Assembly (NCBI GenBank): GCA_035546535.1
Contig: DASZWQ010000050.1
Location: forward strand, 148,942-212,941
Direction of reading: 5' to 3'
DNA: 64,000 nt
Source of the DNA: Pirellulales bacterium
GTDB taxonomy: Bacteria; Planctomycetota; Planctomycetia; Pirellulales; JACPPG01
How positions within the stretch are numbered: the first letter of the stretch is position 1; each line of letters opens with the position of its first letter. Both the position numbers and the translations under genes were made by a program. Under the pieces are notes generated by a model that worked only from the letters and a program-made list of their open reading frames with translations, was not told the origin of the DNA and ran no database searches. This document shows, in pieces, positions 25,272 through 34,581 of this stretch.

Positions 25272-26194
25272 TCGAGCTCATTGATTTCGGCAAGACCTAC
25301 GGCGAGTACGTCGCCGTCGAGGGCCTGAACCTGAAGATCGAGGCCGGCGAGCTGTTCGGCTTCATCGGGCCCAACGGCGCGGGAAAAAGCACGACGATCC
25401 GCTTTCTCGCAACGCTCTTGAACGCGACGAAAGGCGAAGGAATCGTCAACGGGCACAGCGTCACGCGCGACCCGTTGGCCGTGCGGCGCAGCGTTGGCTA
25501 CATGCCCGACAACTTCGGCGTTTACGACGGGATGAAGGTGTGGGAGTTCCTTGATTTCTTTGCCGTCGCCTATCAATTACCCCGCTCGCGGCGCAAGCAG
25601 GTTATCGGCGACGTGCTGGAACTGTTGGACCTGACCCACAAGCGCGATGATTTCGTGAACGGCCTTTCGCGCGGCATGAAGCAGCGGTTGTGTTTGGCCA
25701 AGACGCTGGTACACGATCCGCCGGTCCTGATCCTGGACGAGCCCTCCAGCGGACTCGACCCGCGCGCCCGGCTGGAAGTGAAGGCCTTGCTGCGCGAACT
25801 GCGGCGGATGGGCAAGACAATCTTGATTTCCAGCCATATCCTCACGGAACTGGCCGATTGCTGCACGTCGATCGGCATCATCGAGCGCGGACAACTGCTG
25901 ATGCACGGACCGATCGACGACGTCTATCGACGCATCCGCACGAATCGCGTGCTGGAGATTCGTTTTCTCGAGCGTATGGAGGCCGGATTGTCGATCATTC
26001 GCAGCCGGCCCGAGACGCTCGACGTACACATCGACGGCACGCGGGCGCGCATCGAGATCGCCGGCGACGATGCTTGCCTGGCGGCTCTGCTGGAAGAGAT
26101 GATCGCCGCCGGAGTGCGCATGCACTCGTTCGCCGAGCGCGATCCGTCGCTCGAAGACGTGTTCATGCTGGTGACCAAGGGGCTGGTGGCTTGA
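25268..26194 (+). CDS. ABC transporter ATP-binding protein (ABC-2 exporter)
   Basis: A 308-residue nucleotide-binding subunit. Walker A GPNGAGKST at 34-42, Q-loop region GYMPDNFGVYDGM, signature LSRGMKQRL (133-141), Walker B VLILDEPSSGLDP (153-165) and the H-loop His in ILISSHILTEL. The C-terminal about 80 residues are the accessory domain common in GldA/CcmA-like exporters. It overlaps the upstream partner gene by four bases and is followed 104 bases later by the permease. The export substrate is unknown. Confidence 0.95.
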   Translation: MIELIDFGKTYGEYVAVEGLNLKIEAGELFGFIGPNGAGKSTTIRFLATLLNATKGEGIVNGHSVTRDPLAVRRSVGYMPDNFGVYDGMKVWEFLDFFAVAYQLPRSRRKQVIGDVLELLDLTHKRDDFVNGLSRGMKQRLCLAKTLVHDPPVLILDEPSSGLDPRARLEVKALLRELRRMGKTILISSHILTELADCCTSIGIIERGQLLMHGPIDDVYRRIRTNRVLEIRFLERMEAGLSIIRSRPETLDVHIDGTRARIEIAGDDACLAALLEEMIAAGVRMHSFAERDPSLEDVFMLVTKGLVA

Positions 26195-26298
26195 TCGTCG
26201 GACGACGGCGTGGGATAGACCGGAGAGCGTGCGTGGCGGGACAGTAGCATGCCGCACACTTCAATTGCGGCTGACAATCGTGGAAGTGTCGAGGCAGT

Positions 26299-27915
26299 AT
26301 GTATCTGCGCGAAAATCCCGTTCTGCAGCGCGAGTTGCTCGTCAACCTGCGCATGCACCGCGCTTTTCTGCTGCTCTTGACGTATGTCACGCTCTTGAGC
26401 GCGGTGGTCCTGTTCGCCTGGCCCTCGGCGCAGCGGATGGACATGAGCGCAAACCCCGAGGAAGGGAAAACGCTTGTCAATTTGATTTTCCTCGAGCAGT
26501 ATTTGCTCGCCTCGCTCATGGCGCCCAGCTTCGCCGCCGGCGCCATCACGGGCGAAAAAGAGCGCAAAAGCTACGAGATGCTGCTGGCCAGCCCGCTGCG
26601 CCCGGGAGCGATCGTATTGGGCAAGCTGCTGGCCTCGCTGACGCACCTGGCGGTGCTGATATTTTGCAGCCTGCCGATCGTGATGTTGTGCCTGCCCCTG
26701 GGGGGCGTGTCGCTCTACGAAGTGCTGGCCGTTTATCTGGCCGTGATCCTCTCGACAATCACGTTCGGCATGATCAGCCTGGCGGCCAGCAGTTACTTTC
26801 GCCGCACGTCGTCGTCGTTGGTCGTTTCGTACTTGCTGGTGCTGCCATTGGCGCTGGCGGGGCTGTTCTTTTGGCAGGCCCTGGCCAGTCGGCCCACGGT
26901 ACGATTGCTGGCCTGCGTCACGGTCCTGCCCGCGACGACGATCGCGATTTGCGGTCCGCTGTTCATCGCCACCAGCCGGCGGCTTTTGCACCCGCCCGAC
27001 GTGGGCAGCGAGGGGAAGGAAGTGGTCGACGAGGAAACCGAGCAGCGGGAGGCAGTGGGCCTGATCATCCAGCGCGATCGATTTCCCGACAATCTTTTTG
27101 CGCCGGCCAAGCGCGACGATTTGCTCGCCGATGGCGCGAACCCGATCTTCGACAAGGAGATGCGCAGCGAAATCTTCGCCCAGGGGACGCTGATGCTGCG
27201 CGTCGTGATCATGGTCAGCATGGCGCTGGCGGTGCCGATGATGGCCGGCTTCTTGTTCTTCTGGCCTGACCAGGCTCCCTGGTACGTCAGCTATACGATC
27301 CTCTTCAATATGCTAGTGGGACCTGTATTCTCGGCCGGCAGTGTCACCAGCGAGCGCGAACGCGAGACACTCGACTTGCTTTTGGTCACCTTGCTGTCGC
27401 CGTGGCAGATCTTGTGGGGAAAGCTGGTTTCGGCCCTGCGCGTGGCGACGGTGCTCACTTGCTTTCTGTTGTGGCCGCTCGTGCTCGCTTGCGGACTGGT
27501 GTCGACCTATTGGCCCAATTGGCCGTCGATCTTGGGCTACGTGGCGACGGTGCTGTTGACGTCGGTGACGACTTCGACGCTGGCCCTGTTCTGTTCGGTC
27601 GTTTTCCGCAAGACGTCGGTTGCGATGATGATGTCGTATTTGCTGATGGCGATATTATTCTTGACGCCGATTGCGGTGGTCGAATTCGGGCGCGGAGTTC
27701 TTTCCGACGTGCCGTGGCTAGACCGCATTTCCTTTCTGAGTCCCTTTGGCGCGGTATTCAGCCTACCGCTTAACCATCGCATCCTGGGCGACCACGTACG
27801 CGTCGGCGACCCGATGATCTGGTATTCATTCGTGGCTTTTGACTTGACGCTGATCGTGGCCCTGATCGTCGTCATGTTGTGGCTGTTCAAAGTGCGGTGG
27901 CGCGTCGCGTCGTAG
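26299..27915 (+). CDS. ABC-2 permease, tandem-duplicated in one chain
   Basis: A 538-residue polytopic protein containing two homologous ABC-2 permease halves, with their recognisable cores about 266-273 residues apart. Half 1 has NPVLQRELLVNLRMH, GAITGEKERKSYEMLLASP and FRRTSSSLVVSYLL. Half 2 has NPIFDKEMRSEIFA, GSVTSERERETLDLLLVTL and FRKTSVAMMMSYLL. Each half carries about six membrane helices. A cytoplasmic linker (about 225-280, HPPDVGSEGKEVVDEETEQREA) joins them. A single fused chain could supply the full transmembrane pathway without dimerising. Third gene of the exporter unit; convergent with the GGDEF gene. Confidence 0.88.
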   Translation: MYLRENPVLQRELLVNLRMHRAFLLLLTYVTLLSAVVLFAWPSAQRMDMSANPEEGKTLVNLIFLEQYLLASLMAPSFAAGAITGEKERKSYEMLLASPLRPGAIVLGKLLASLTHLAVLIFCSLPIVMLCLPLGGVSLYEVLAVYLAVILSTITFGMISLAASSYFRRTSSSLVVSYLLVLPLALAGLFFWQALASRPTVRLLACVTVLPATTIAICGPLFIATSRRLLHPPDVGSEGKEVVDEETEQREAVGLIIQRDRFPDNLFAPAKRDDLLADGANPIFDKEMRSEIFAQGTLMLRVVIMVSMALAVPMMAGFLFFWPDQAPWYVSYTILFNMLVGPVFSAGSVTSERERETLDLLLVTLLSPWQILWGKLVSALRVATVLTCFLLWPLVLACGLVSTYWPNWPSILGYVATVLLTSVTTSTLALFCSVVFRKTSVAMMMSYLLMAILFLTPIAVVEFGRGVLSDVPWLDRISFLSPFGAVFSLPLNHRILGDHVRVGDPMIWYSFVAFDLTLIVALIVVMLWLFKVRWRVAS

Positions 27916-27946
27916 GAGAGAAATCTGACTTGATCGGAGGTCCGCA

Positions 27947-28873
<927 letters not shown>

Positions 28874-28921
28874 TCTAACATCGCAGCCGCCGCGGCCGAT
28901 CACGGCCGACGAGCACTTTGC

Positions 28922-28949
28922 TTGCAGCCCTGCACGTGAGTGTTAAAAT
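28922..28949 (+). promoter_or_regulatory. Candidate sigma70 promoter for pyrBC
   Basis: TTGCAG (28922-28927) and TAAAAT (28944-28949) with a 16-base spacer, 60 bases before the pyrB ATG. No attenuator hairpin or PyrR-type leader is obvious in the remaining leader. Confidence 0.4.
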
Positions 28950-29008
28950 CTGACGCGACAGTCGATTGTGGCACGATGCCGCACGAGCGCCCTGGGGGAG
29001 ACCACAGA

Positions 29009-29965
29009 ATGAGCACCAAGGTCGGTGGAATCAGCGTTGCGCCGGCGGCCTGGACTCGGCGGCACCTCTTGGGCCTGGAAGACCTTACGGCCGAAGAAAT
29101 CCGGCTGATTCTGGATACGGCCTGTTCGTTCAAAGAGGCCACCGACGGCTGCAAGAAAAAGCTCCCGTCACTCACGGGGCGGACGTGCGCCAACCTGTTC
29201 TTCGAGGCGTCGACCCGCACGCGCACCAGCTTCTCGCTCGCCGCGCGACGGCTGGGGGCCGACACGGTCGATTTCTCGGCCTCGGGCAGCAGCCTTTCCA
29301 AGGGCGAAACCTTTATCGATACGGCCAAGAACATCGAGGCCATGGGAATCGACCTCGTGGTCGTGCGGCATCGCACGCCGGGCACCCCGCATCTGTTGGC
29401 CCAGAACCTGTCGTGCGCCGTGGTAAACGCCGGCGACGGCCCGCACGAACATCCCACGCAAGGGCTGCTCGATATCATGACCATTCGCGAGCAGCTCGGC
29501 CGCATCGAGGGGCTGACCGTCGCCCTGGTCGGTGACATCGCCCATAGTCGCACGGCGCGTTCGAATATCTGGGGCCTCAAGAAACTTGGCGCGCATGTGA
29601 TCGTGTGCGGCCCTTCGACACTCGTTTCGCCCCTGTGGCAAGAAATCGGCGTGGAAGTATCTCACGATTTGGACAAGATCCTGCCGCGTTGCGACGTGCT
29701 GAACCTGCTGCGCATCCAGTTCGAACGGCAGACGACACGTCCCTTCCCCTCAGTACGCGAATACGCCCTGCTGTACGCCATGAACGGCGAGCGGCTCGCA
29801 AAAGCCAAGGACGATATCCTGATCCTCGCCCCAGGACCGATCAACCGCGGTGTCGAACTGACGCCGGACGTGGCCGACGGACCACATTCGGTAATTCTCG
29901 AGCAAGTCACCAACGGCCTGGCGGTGCGCATGGCAGTGCTGTGGTTGATCTGCGGTGCCCTGTGA
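29009..29965 (+). CDS. pyrB: Aspartate carbamoyltransferase catalytic subunit
   Basis: Second step of pyrimidine synthesis: transfers the carbamoyl group from carbamoyl phosphate to aspartate. The 318-residue product has the carbamoyl-phosphate motif [11 protein letters not shown] (68-73 STRTRT), [14 protein letters not shown] with the active-site Ser/Lys loop, [28 protein letters not shown] and [13 protein letters not shown]. The ATG 29009 start has a GGGGGAG site; the frame is open to 28940. It is followed 85 bases later by pyrC. No pyrI regulatory subunit is present. Confidence 0.96.
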   Translation: MSTKVGGISVAPAAWTRRHLLGLEDLTAEEIRLILDTACSFKEATDGCKKKLPSLTGRTCANLFFEASTRTRTSFSLAARRLGADTVDFSASGSSLSKGETFIDTAKNIEAMGIDLVVVRHRTPGTPHLLAQNLSCAVVNAGDGPHEHPTQGLLDIMTIREQLGRIEGLTVALVGDIAHSRTARSNIWGLKKLGAHVIVCGPSTLVSPLWQEIGVEVSHDLDKILPRCDVLNLLRIQFERQTTRPFPSVREYALLYAMNGERLAKAKDDILILAPGPINRGVELTPDVADGPHSVILEQVTNGLAVRMAVLWLICGAL

Positions 29966-30050
29966 GCCACGTGCCGACACGCAGTGCAGTGGCGCGGCTG
30001 CGTGAATACCGAAAAAAGAACTCTGAACATCACAGCCGGAAAACCATTCC

Positions 30051-31334
30051 ATGTCACGCATCTTGATCCAAGGAGGCCGCGTCATCGATCCCAGCCAGCA
30101 GGTGGATCGCGTGACCAACCTGTTGATCGAGAATGGCCGCATCGCCGGATATGATGTGCACGCCAACGGGCAGGACCTGATCCTCGACGCGCGCGGCAAG
30201 ATCGTCTCGCCCGGGTTGATCGACATGCACGTCCACCTGCGCGAGCCCGGCCGCGAAGAGGATGAAACGATCGCTACCGGCACCGCCGCGGCGCTGGCGG
30301 GCGGGTTTACGTCGATCGCCTGCATGCCGAACACCGAGCCGCCGCTCGACACGCAGGCGCAGGTCGAATTCGTCCATCATCAAGCCACGCTGGCGGACAA
30401 TTGCAACGTCTATGTGATCGCCTGCGTCAGCAAGAATCGCGAGGGCAAGGAGCTGGCCGAGATCGGCCAATTGGTGCAGGCCGGAGCCGTCGGTTTCACC
30501 GATGACGGCACGCCCGTATTCGACGCGGAACTGATGCGCCGTGCCTTCGAATACTCGTCGATGTTCGACAAGCCGATCCTGAATCATGCCGAGGTGCGCG
30601 AGCTGACCAGCGGCGGCGTCATGCACGAGGGGCTGGTGTCGCTGCTCCTGGGTCTGCCCGGCATGCCGGCCGCCGCCGAAGACGCCATGGTGGCGCGCGA
30701 CATCTTGCTGGCCGAGGCGACCGGCGGGCGAATCCACATCATGCACATCTCGACGCAAGGAAGCGTCGAGCTGGTGCGCCGGGCCAAGCGCCGCAATGTG
30801 CATGTCACTACGGAAATCTGCCCGCACCACTTCACGCTGACCGATGACCGCCTGAAGACGTTCGACTCGAACTGCAAGATGAGCCCGCCGCTGCGGGCCG
30901 CGCGCGACGTGGCCGGCTGCATTGCCGGGCTGGTCGATGGCACGATCGACGTGATCTGCACCGATCACGCACCGCACGCGCTGGAAAAGAAAATGCAGGA
31001 GCTCGATCGAGCGCCGTTCGGCATCGTCGGCCTGGAAACGGCGCTGGGACTGGTCGTGACGCGCTTGATTGAACCGGGCCATCTGACCTGGCCGCAGGCG
31101 ATTGAGAAAATGACGATCAATCCCGCGCGCGTCTTGGGGCTGAAGAAGGGAACGCTGGCCGTGGGAGCCGACGCCGACGTAACGATCATCGACCCGCAAC
31201 GGAAATGGGAAGTCGACCCCACGAAATTCGCCTCGAAGAGCAGCAATTCGCCGTTCGCCGGCTGGACGCTGACCGGCCGGGCCGAAACCGTCATCGTGGG
31301 CGGGCGAGTCAAATACGAGGCGCCGGCGAATTAG
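30051..31334 (+). CDS. pyrC: Dihydroorotase
   Basis: Third step of pyrimidine synthesis: closes carbamoyl aspartate to dihydroorotate. The 427-residue amidohydrolase has the zinc-binding HxH H60/H62 in GLIDMHVHLREPG, MPNTEPPLD, HIMHISTQGSVELVRRAK, TTEICPHHF and the catalytic Asp D305 in CTDHAPHALEKK. Length and the REPGxE segment are those of the long (type I, PyrC/PyrX-like) bacterial form, which often pairs with PyrB. It is an active-site-complete enzyme and is co-directional with pyrB. Convergent with the helicase gene, with 12 bases between stops. Confidence 0.96.
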   Translation: MSRILIQGGRVIDPSQQVDRVTNLLIENGRIAGYDVHANGQDLILDARGKIVSPGLIDMHVHLREPGREEDETIATGTAAALAGGFTSIACMPNTEPPLDTQAQVEFVHHQATLADNCNVYVIACVSKNREGKELAEIGQLVQAGAVGFTDDGTPVFDAELMRRAFEYSSMFDKPILNHAEVRELTSGGVMHEGLVSLLLGLPGMPAAAEDAMVARDILLAEATGGRIHIMHISTQGSVELVRRAKRRNVHVTTEICPHHFTLTDDRLKTFDSNCKMSPPLRAARDVAGCIAGLVDGTIDVICTDHAPHALEKKMQELDRAPFGIVGLETALGLVVTRLIEPGHLTWPQAIEKMTINPARVLGLKKGTLAVGADADVTIIDPQRKWEVDPTKFASKSSNSPFAGWTLTGRAETVIVGGRVKYEAPAN

Positions 31335-31346
31335 CCGGCAGCTGGT

Positions 31347-33773
31347 TCACGTGGCTTTTGCCGGACGCAACGGGCTTTGACTGAGGACGAATTTCTTTTG
31401 TCCAGCCCCCGCCAGAAACGCCACCGTAGCGGTGCGTCGCGGACCGCTGCCCGATAGGGCAACGACCTTGCCCAATCCGTATTCTGGGTGTCGCACGACC
31501 ATTCCCTGGAAGAAGGAATCTGGCGCCACGCCCGAGGGCGCCGGAGCCGTCGAGGCAAACAGCTCGGCCGCGGTCTGTAACGACTTGCCATGCCAGGCCG
31601 GTCCCACCGGACGCGCAGCGACCGTGCTGGCCGGCGCGCTGGATCGTGGCAATGTATTTTCTTCAGCGCTGGTTTCCTCTTCCAGCGCCCCAAAGGCAAA
31701 CGAAACATCGTCCTCGTCGTCTGGATGCACCTGGCTCGACTCGTCGACGTCGCTCGCCGGAGTCGCCATCGTCGACAGCGGGTCCATCCACGCTTCTTCG
31801 GTTTGCTCGATTTCATCGAGCGGCAGCTCGAACAGGAACATGCTGGGAATGCTCATCCGGCGCAGGCCGCGAAATTCGCGACTTTGCGCCAAGCTGAGGT
31901 GCAGCTCCTCCTGAGCGCGTGTGATCCCGACGAACAAGAGCCGCCGCTCTTCCTCGAGATCGTCGGCTTCGTTGCGGCTGCGCTCGTGCGGAATCAGGCC
32001 GTCCTCGACCGCCGCGATGAAGACGACCGGGAATTCGAGCCCCTTCGACGCGTGCAGCGTCATCAGCGTGACACGATCTTCGGTCGCGTCCCAGGCGTCG
32101 GTATCGGCGGTCAGGCTGGACTCTTCGAGAAAATCCGCCAGGCCCGAGTCGCCGGCATTCCGCTCGTCGAATTGCCGGGCGGCGGTGAGCAATTCCTCGA
32201 TGTTCGCCAGCCGCTCCTGGTCCTCTTCCAACTCGGAATTGGCGAGAAACTCGCGGTAACCCGTTTCCGCCAGGACATGCCCCAGGATTTCTTCGACCGA
32301 ACCGCCGGCCAGCGCCACCAGCCGATCGATCATGGCCACGAAGCGGGCCACGACGATCGCGGTGTTCTTCTTCAATCCTTCGACCATGCCACTTTCGCGG
32401 GCCGCTTCCAGCAGTGTCAAGCGATACTGATTCGCATGCCGCGCCAGACGCTCGAGCGTGGTCTTGCCGATGCCGCGAGCCGGCGTATTAACCACGCGCA
32501 GGAACGCGACGTCGTCGCGCGGATTGTTGATCAACAGCAGGTACGCCAGGACATCCTTGATTTCCTTGCGCTGAAAGAACTCCAAACCGTTGACGATCTG
32601 ATAAGGAAGCCCCTGCTCGCGCAGGGCAAATTCCAAGGCCCGCGAGAGAGCGTTCACCCGATAGAACACGGCGAAATCGCGCGGCCGCCGGCGCCCGGCG
32701 CGCACCTCGTCGGCAATGCGAGCGGCGATCGTGTCGGCCTCGGTGCGCTGCGTCGCATAACGGACGAACCGCACCGGCGCGCCTTCCTGATTGTCGGTGA
32801 ACAGATCCTTGTGTTTGCGCCGTTTATTATTGCTGATCAGGCGCGCGGCCACGCTCAGAATGCGCTTCGTGCTGCGATAGTTCTGTTCCAACCGCACGAT
32901 GTGGACATCCGGAAAATCTCTTTCGAACTCCAGGATGTTGCTCAGATTCGCGCCGCGCCAGCCATAGATCGACTGATCGGGATCGCCCGTCACGGCCAGG
33001 TTGGGATAATCGACCGACAAGGCGCGCACGATCTTGTACTGGGCCAGGTTCGTGTCCTGGTACTCGTCGACCATGATGTAGCGATAGCGGGCGTCGAGCT
33101 CGGCGCGGATTTCGGGGTGCTCGTGCAGCAAGGTCACGGTGTGTACGAGCAAATCGTCGAAGTCGACCGCGCTCGAAGCCAGCAACCGCGCCTGATACGC
33201 CGGATAGACGCGGGCCACGATGCTGGCCAGCGGATTACCGGGCCGGGCCGCGTACTGTTCGGCCGTGACCAGGCGATTCTTGGCATGCGAGATCACGGCC
33301 GCGATCTGCTGCGGCGTATAGTGCGTCGCGTCGACTTGCTGCTCGTCGATCGACCGGCGTAGCGCCTGCAGGCTGTCGGACGTGTCGTAGATCGTGTAAT
33401 TCTCGCGCAGCCCAATGAGCGACGCGAACTCGCGCAGCAGCCGCGCGCAAAAGCGGTGAAACGTGCTCAACTGCACCGGTTGCCCGGGAGCCAAGAGATC
33501 GACGCGGTTGCGCATCTCTTCGGCGGCTTTGTTGGTGAAAGTCAGCGCGAGAATGCTGCGCGGGGGGACGCCCTGCCGCAGCATGTTGGCGATGCGGTGC
33601 GTGATGACGCGCGTCTTACCGCTGCCCGGTCCGGCGAGAATCAACAGCGGTCCATCGATGTGCTCGACCGCGTCGCGCTGCGCCGACGTCAGGCCGTGAA
33701 ACAAATCCTTCAACGATATTCCCCGCGTGACGACCAAACCAGAAAAACGCGCGATGGCATGTGCCACCGCCAT
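31347..33773 (-). CDS. UvrD/PcrA/Rep-type superfamily 1 DNA helicase
   Basis: An 808-residue 3'-5' SF1A helicase acting in DNA repair and replication-fork restart. Q-motif GLTSAQRDAV (28-37), Walker A LAGPGSGKT (46-54), Ia LALTFTNKAAEEM, Walker B VDEYQDTN, III VTGDPDQSIYGWRGA, IV LEQNYRST, V VTLMTLHASKGLEFP and VI RRLLFVGITRAQEEL are all present. The last about 130 residues form a low-complexity acidic linker and a Tudor-like C-terminal module (GMVVRHPEYGLGKVVALSG), as in PcrA. Start is ATG 33773; a TTG at 33713 with GGGGA upstream would remove 20 poorly conserved residues and is a good alternative. The much longer open frame to 34463 is read-through of upstream sequence. Confidence 0.94.
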   Translation of the reverse strand: MAVAHAIARFSGLVVTRGISLKDLFHGLTSAQRDAVEHIDGPLLILAGPGSGKTRVITHRIANMLRQGVPPRSILALTFTNKAAEEMRNRVDLLAPGQPVQLSTFHRFCARLLREFASLIGLRENYTIYDTSDSLQALRRSIDEQQVDATHYTPQQIAAVISHAKNRLVTAEQYAARPGNPLASIVARVYPAYQARLLASSAVDFDDLLVHTVTLLHEHPEIRAELDARYRYIMVDEYQDTNLAQYKIVRALSVDYPNLAVTGDPDQSIYGWRGANLSNILEFERDFPDVHIVRLEQNYRSTKRILSVAARLISNNKRRKHKDLFTDNQEGAPVRFVRYATQRTEADTIAARIADEVRAGRRRPRDFAVFYRVNALSRALEFALREQGLPYQIVNGLEFFQRKEIKDVLAYLLLINNPRDDVAFLRVVNTPARGIGKTTLERLARHANQYRLTLLEAARESGMVEGLKKNTAIVVARFVAMIDRLVALAGGSVEEILGHVLAETGYREFLANSELEEDQERLANIEELLTAARQFDERNAGDSGLADFLEESSLTADTDAWDATEDRVTLMTLHASKGLEFPVVFIAAVEDGLIPHERSRNEADDLEEERRLLFVGITRAQEELHLSLAQSREFRGLRRMSIPSMFLFELPLDEIEQTEEAWMDPLSTMATPASDVDESSQVHPDDEDDVSFAFGALEEETSAEENTLPRSSAPASTVAARPVGPAWHGKSLQTAAELFASTAPAPSGVAPDSFFQGMVVRHPEYGLGKVVALSGSGPRRTATVAFLAGAGQKKFVLSQSPLRPAKAT

Positions 33774-34169
33774 CGTGGAATTATAGGCATTTTCGAGAGT
33801 TTTGTAGTGAGACCCGGCTGCATTCCTGGCGTCGCTCGCCGCTCGGCGGTACACGAATTTCCCGAGCGAGAGGCACAAATGAATGCGGCGGCGGCGCGGC
33901 GCCCACTCGTCGGGAAACGCCGTCAAGGGACGCGCCGCGTCGGGCCGCATGAATCCGCAAACTCGTCCTGCGTGCTGCGGTAGCGCCTTCGCGTGCGCTG
34001 CGTCTCTCACTGCCCTGCTAGCATCGCGATCGCGCGACACCGAAAAAAATACTAGGCGAAAATCGCATCGAGTCGTTATACTCACGCTCGGTTCGAGTAG
34101 CCGGTGACGGCCTCTGGCATGGATGCCGCCGCCTGAGACGTTTTCAGATACATTCCATGGAGGGAAACC
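33774..34169. other. Divergent intergenic region helicase / alpha-CTD gene
   Basis: 396 bases with no supported gene. A short A-rich tract (about 34042-34051) precedes a TATACT box at 34077. The part near the helicase is GC-rich and shows no clear motifs. Confidence 0.5.
34077..34082 (+). promoter_or_regulatory. Candidate -10 box upstream of the alpha-CTD gene
   Basis: TATACT, 88 bases before the ATG at 34170, with an A-rich stretch (about 34042-34051) upstream that could act like an UP element. The -35 region is poor. Confidence 0.35.
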
Positions 34170-34445
34170 ATGACGCGCATCCCGCTGAGCGCTGTCGACG
34201 AGAAGGCCAAGGAACTGACCGAACGACTCGAAATGAGCACCGCCGAAATCGGCCTCTCGGTGCGCACGACCAATTGCCTCGAAGAGCGCGGCATCTTTAC
34301 CGTGCACGATCTGCTGCAGTGCACGCGCGAAGATTTGCTCAGCATCTCGAACTTCGGCGAAAAGACGCTCGACGAGGTTTACAAGGCCCTGGCCAGCATC
34401 GGCTTCTCGCGCCGCAGCGGCAGAGCACAGGCCGTGCACGCGTAG
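34170..34445 (+). CDS. Stand-alone RNA polymerase alpha-CTD-like protein
   Basis: A 91-residue protein consisting of little more than the C-terminal domain of RNA polymerase alpha. Residues about 24-82 read EIGLSVRTTNCLEERGIF, TVHDLLQCTREDLLSI and SNFGEKTLDEVYKALASIGF; these match the alpha-CTD pattern (L-S-VRxxNCL, DL...T..dLL, NxGxKxLxEi, L...GL) and form a helix-hairpin-helix. The amino-terminal assembly domain of RpoA is absent. The ATG has GGAGGG upstream, and a terminator follows the stop, so it is a real monocistronic gene. Alpha-CTD binds UP-element DNA and activators; a free copy might act as a DNA-binding modulator. Function is inferred only from the domain. Confidence 0.85.
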   Translation: MTRIPLSAVDEKAKELTERLEMSTAEIGLSVRTTNCLEERGIFTVHDLLQCTREDLLSISNFGEKTLDEVYKALASIGFSRRSGRAQAVHA

Positions 34446-34498
34446 AATCGCCGCGCGGGCCAACTATCAGAAAGTCCGGTCCCATCAGAAAGTACAAG

Positions 34499-34545
34499 CC
34501 GGCGGAGCCACGGCCAGCGTGCGCCGTCTCCGCCGGTTTTGTTTT
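34499..34545 (+). terminator. Rho-independent terminator after the alpha-CTD gene
   Basis: Nine-bp perfect stem CCGGCGGAG (34499-34507) / CTCCGCCGG (34528-34536), 20-base loop, then TTTTGTTTT (34537-34545). It lies 54 bases after the stop. Confidence 0.8.
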
Positions 34546-34581
34546 GGTACCCGGCGGCGGTGCGCTTCGGGATCAGCGGCC

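Noticed and set aside
31590..33362. 590-residue open frame on the plus strand opposite the helicase gene
   Set aside because: It is exactly antisense to a helicase with all motifs intact; long antisense frames are expected in GC-rich coding DNA, and its translation has no recognisable domain.
34081..34115. tRNA-like GGTTCGAG string
   Set aside because: No acceptor stem, anticodon arm or CCA-side pairing can be built around it. No tRNA was found anywhere in the window.
33774..34463. Upstream extension of the helicase frame that would give a 1038-residue protein
   Set aside because: The added 230 residues show no helicase-family similarity and run antisense through the alpha-CTD gene and its promoter. 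Family-length starts exist at 33773 and 33713.
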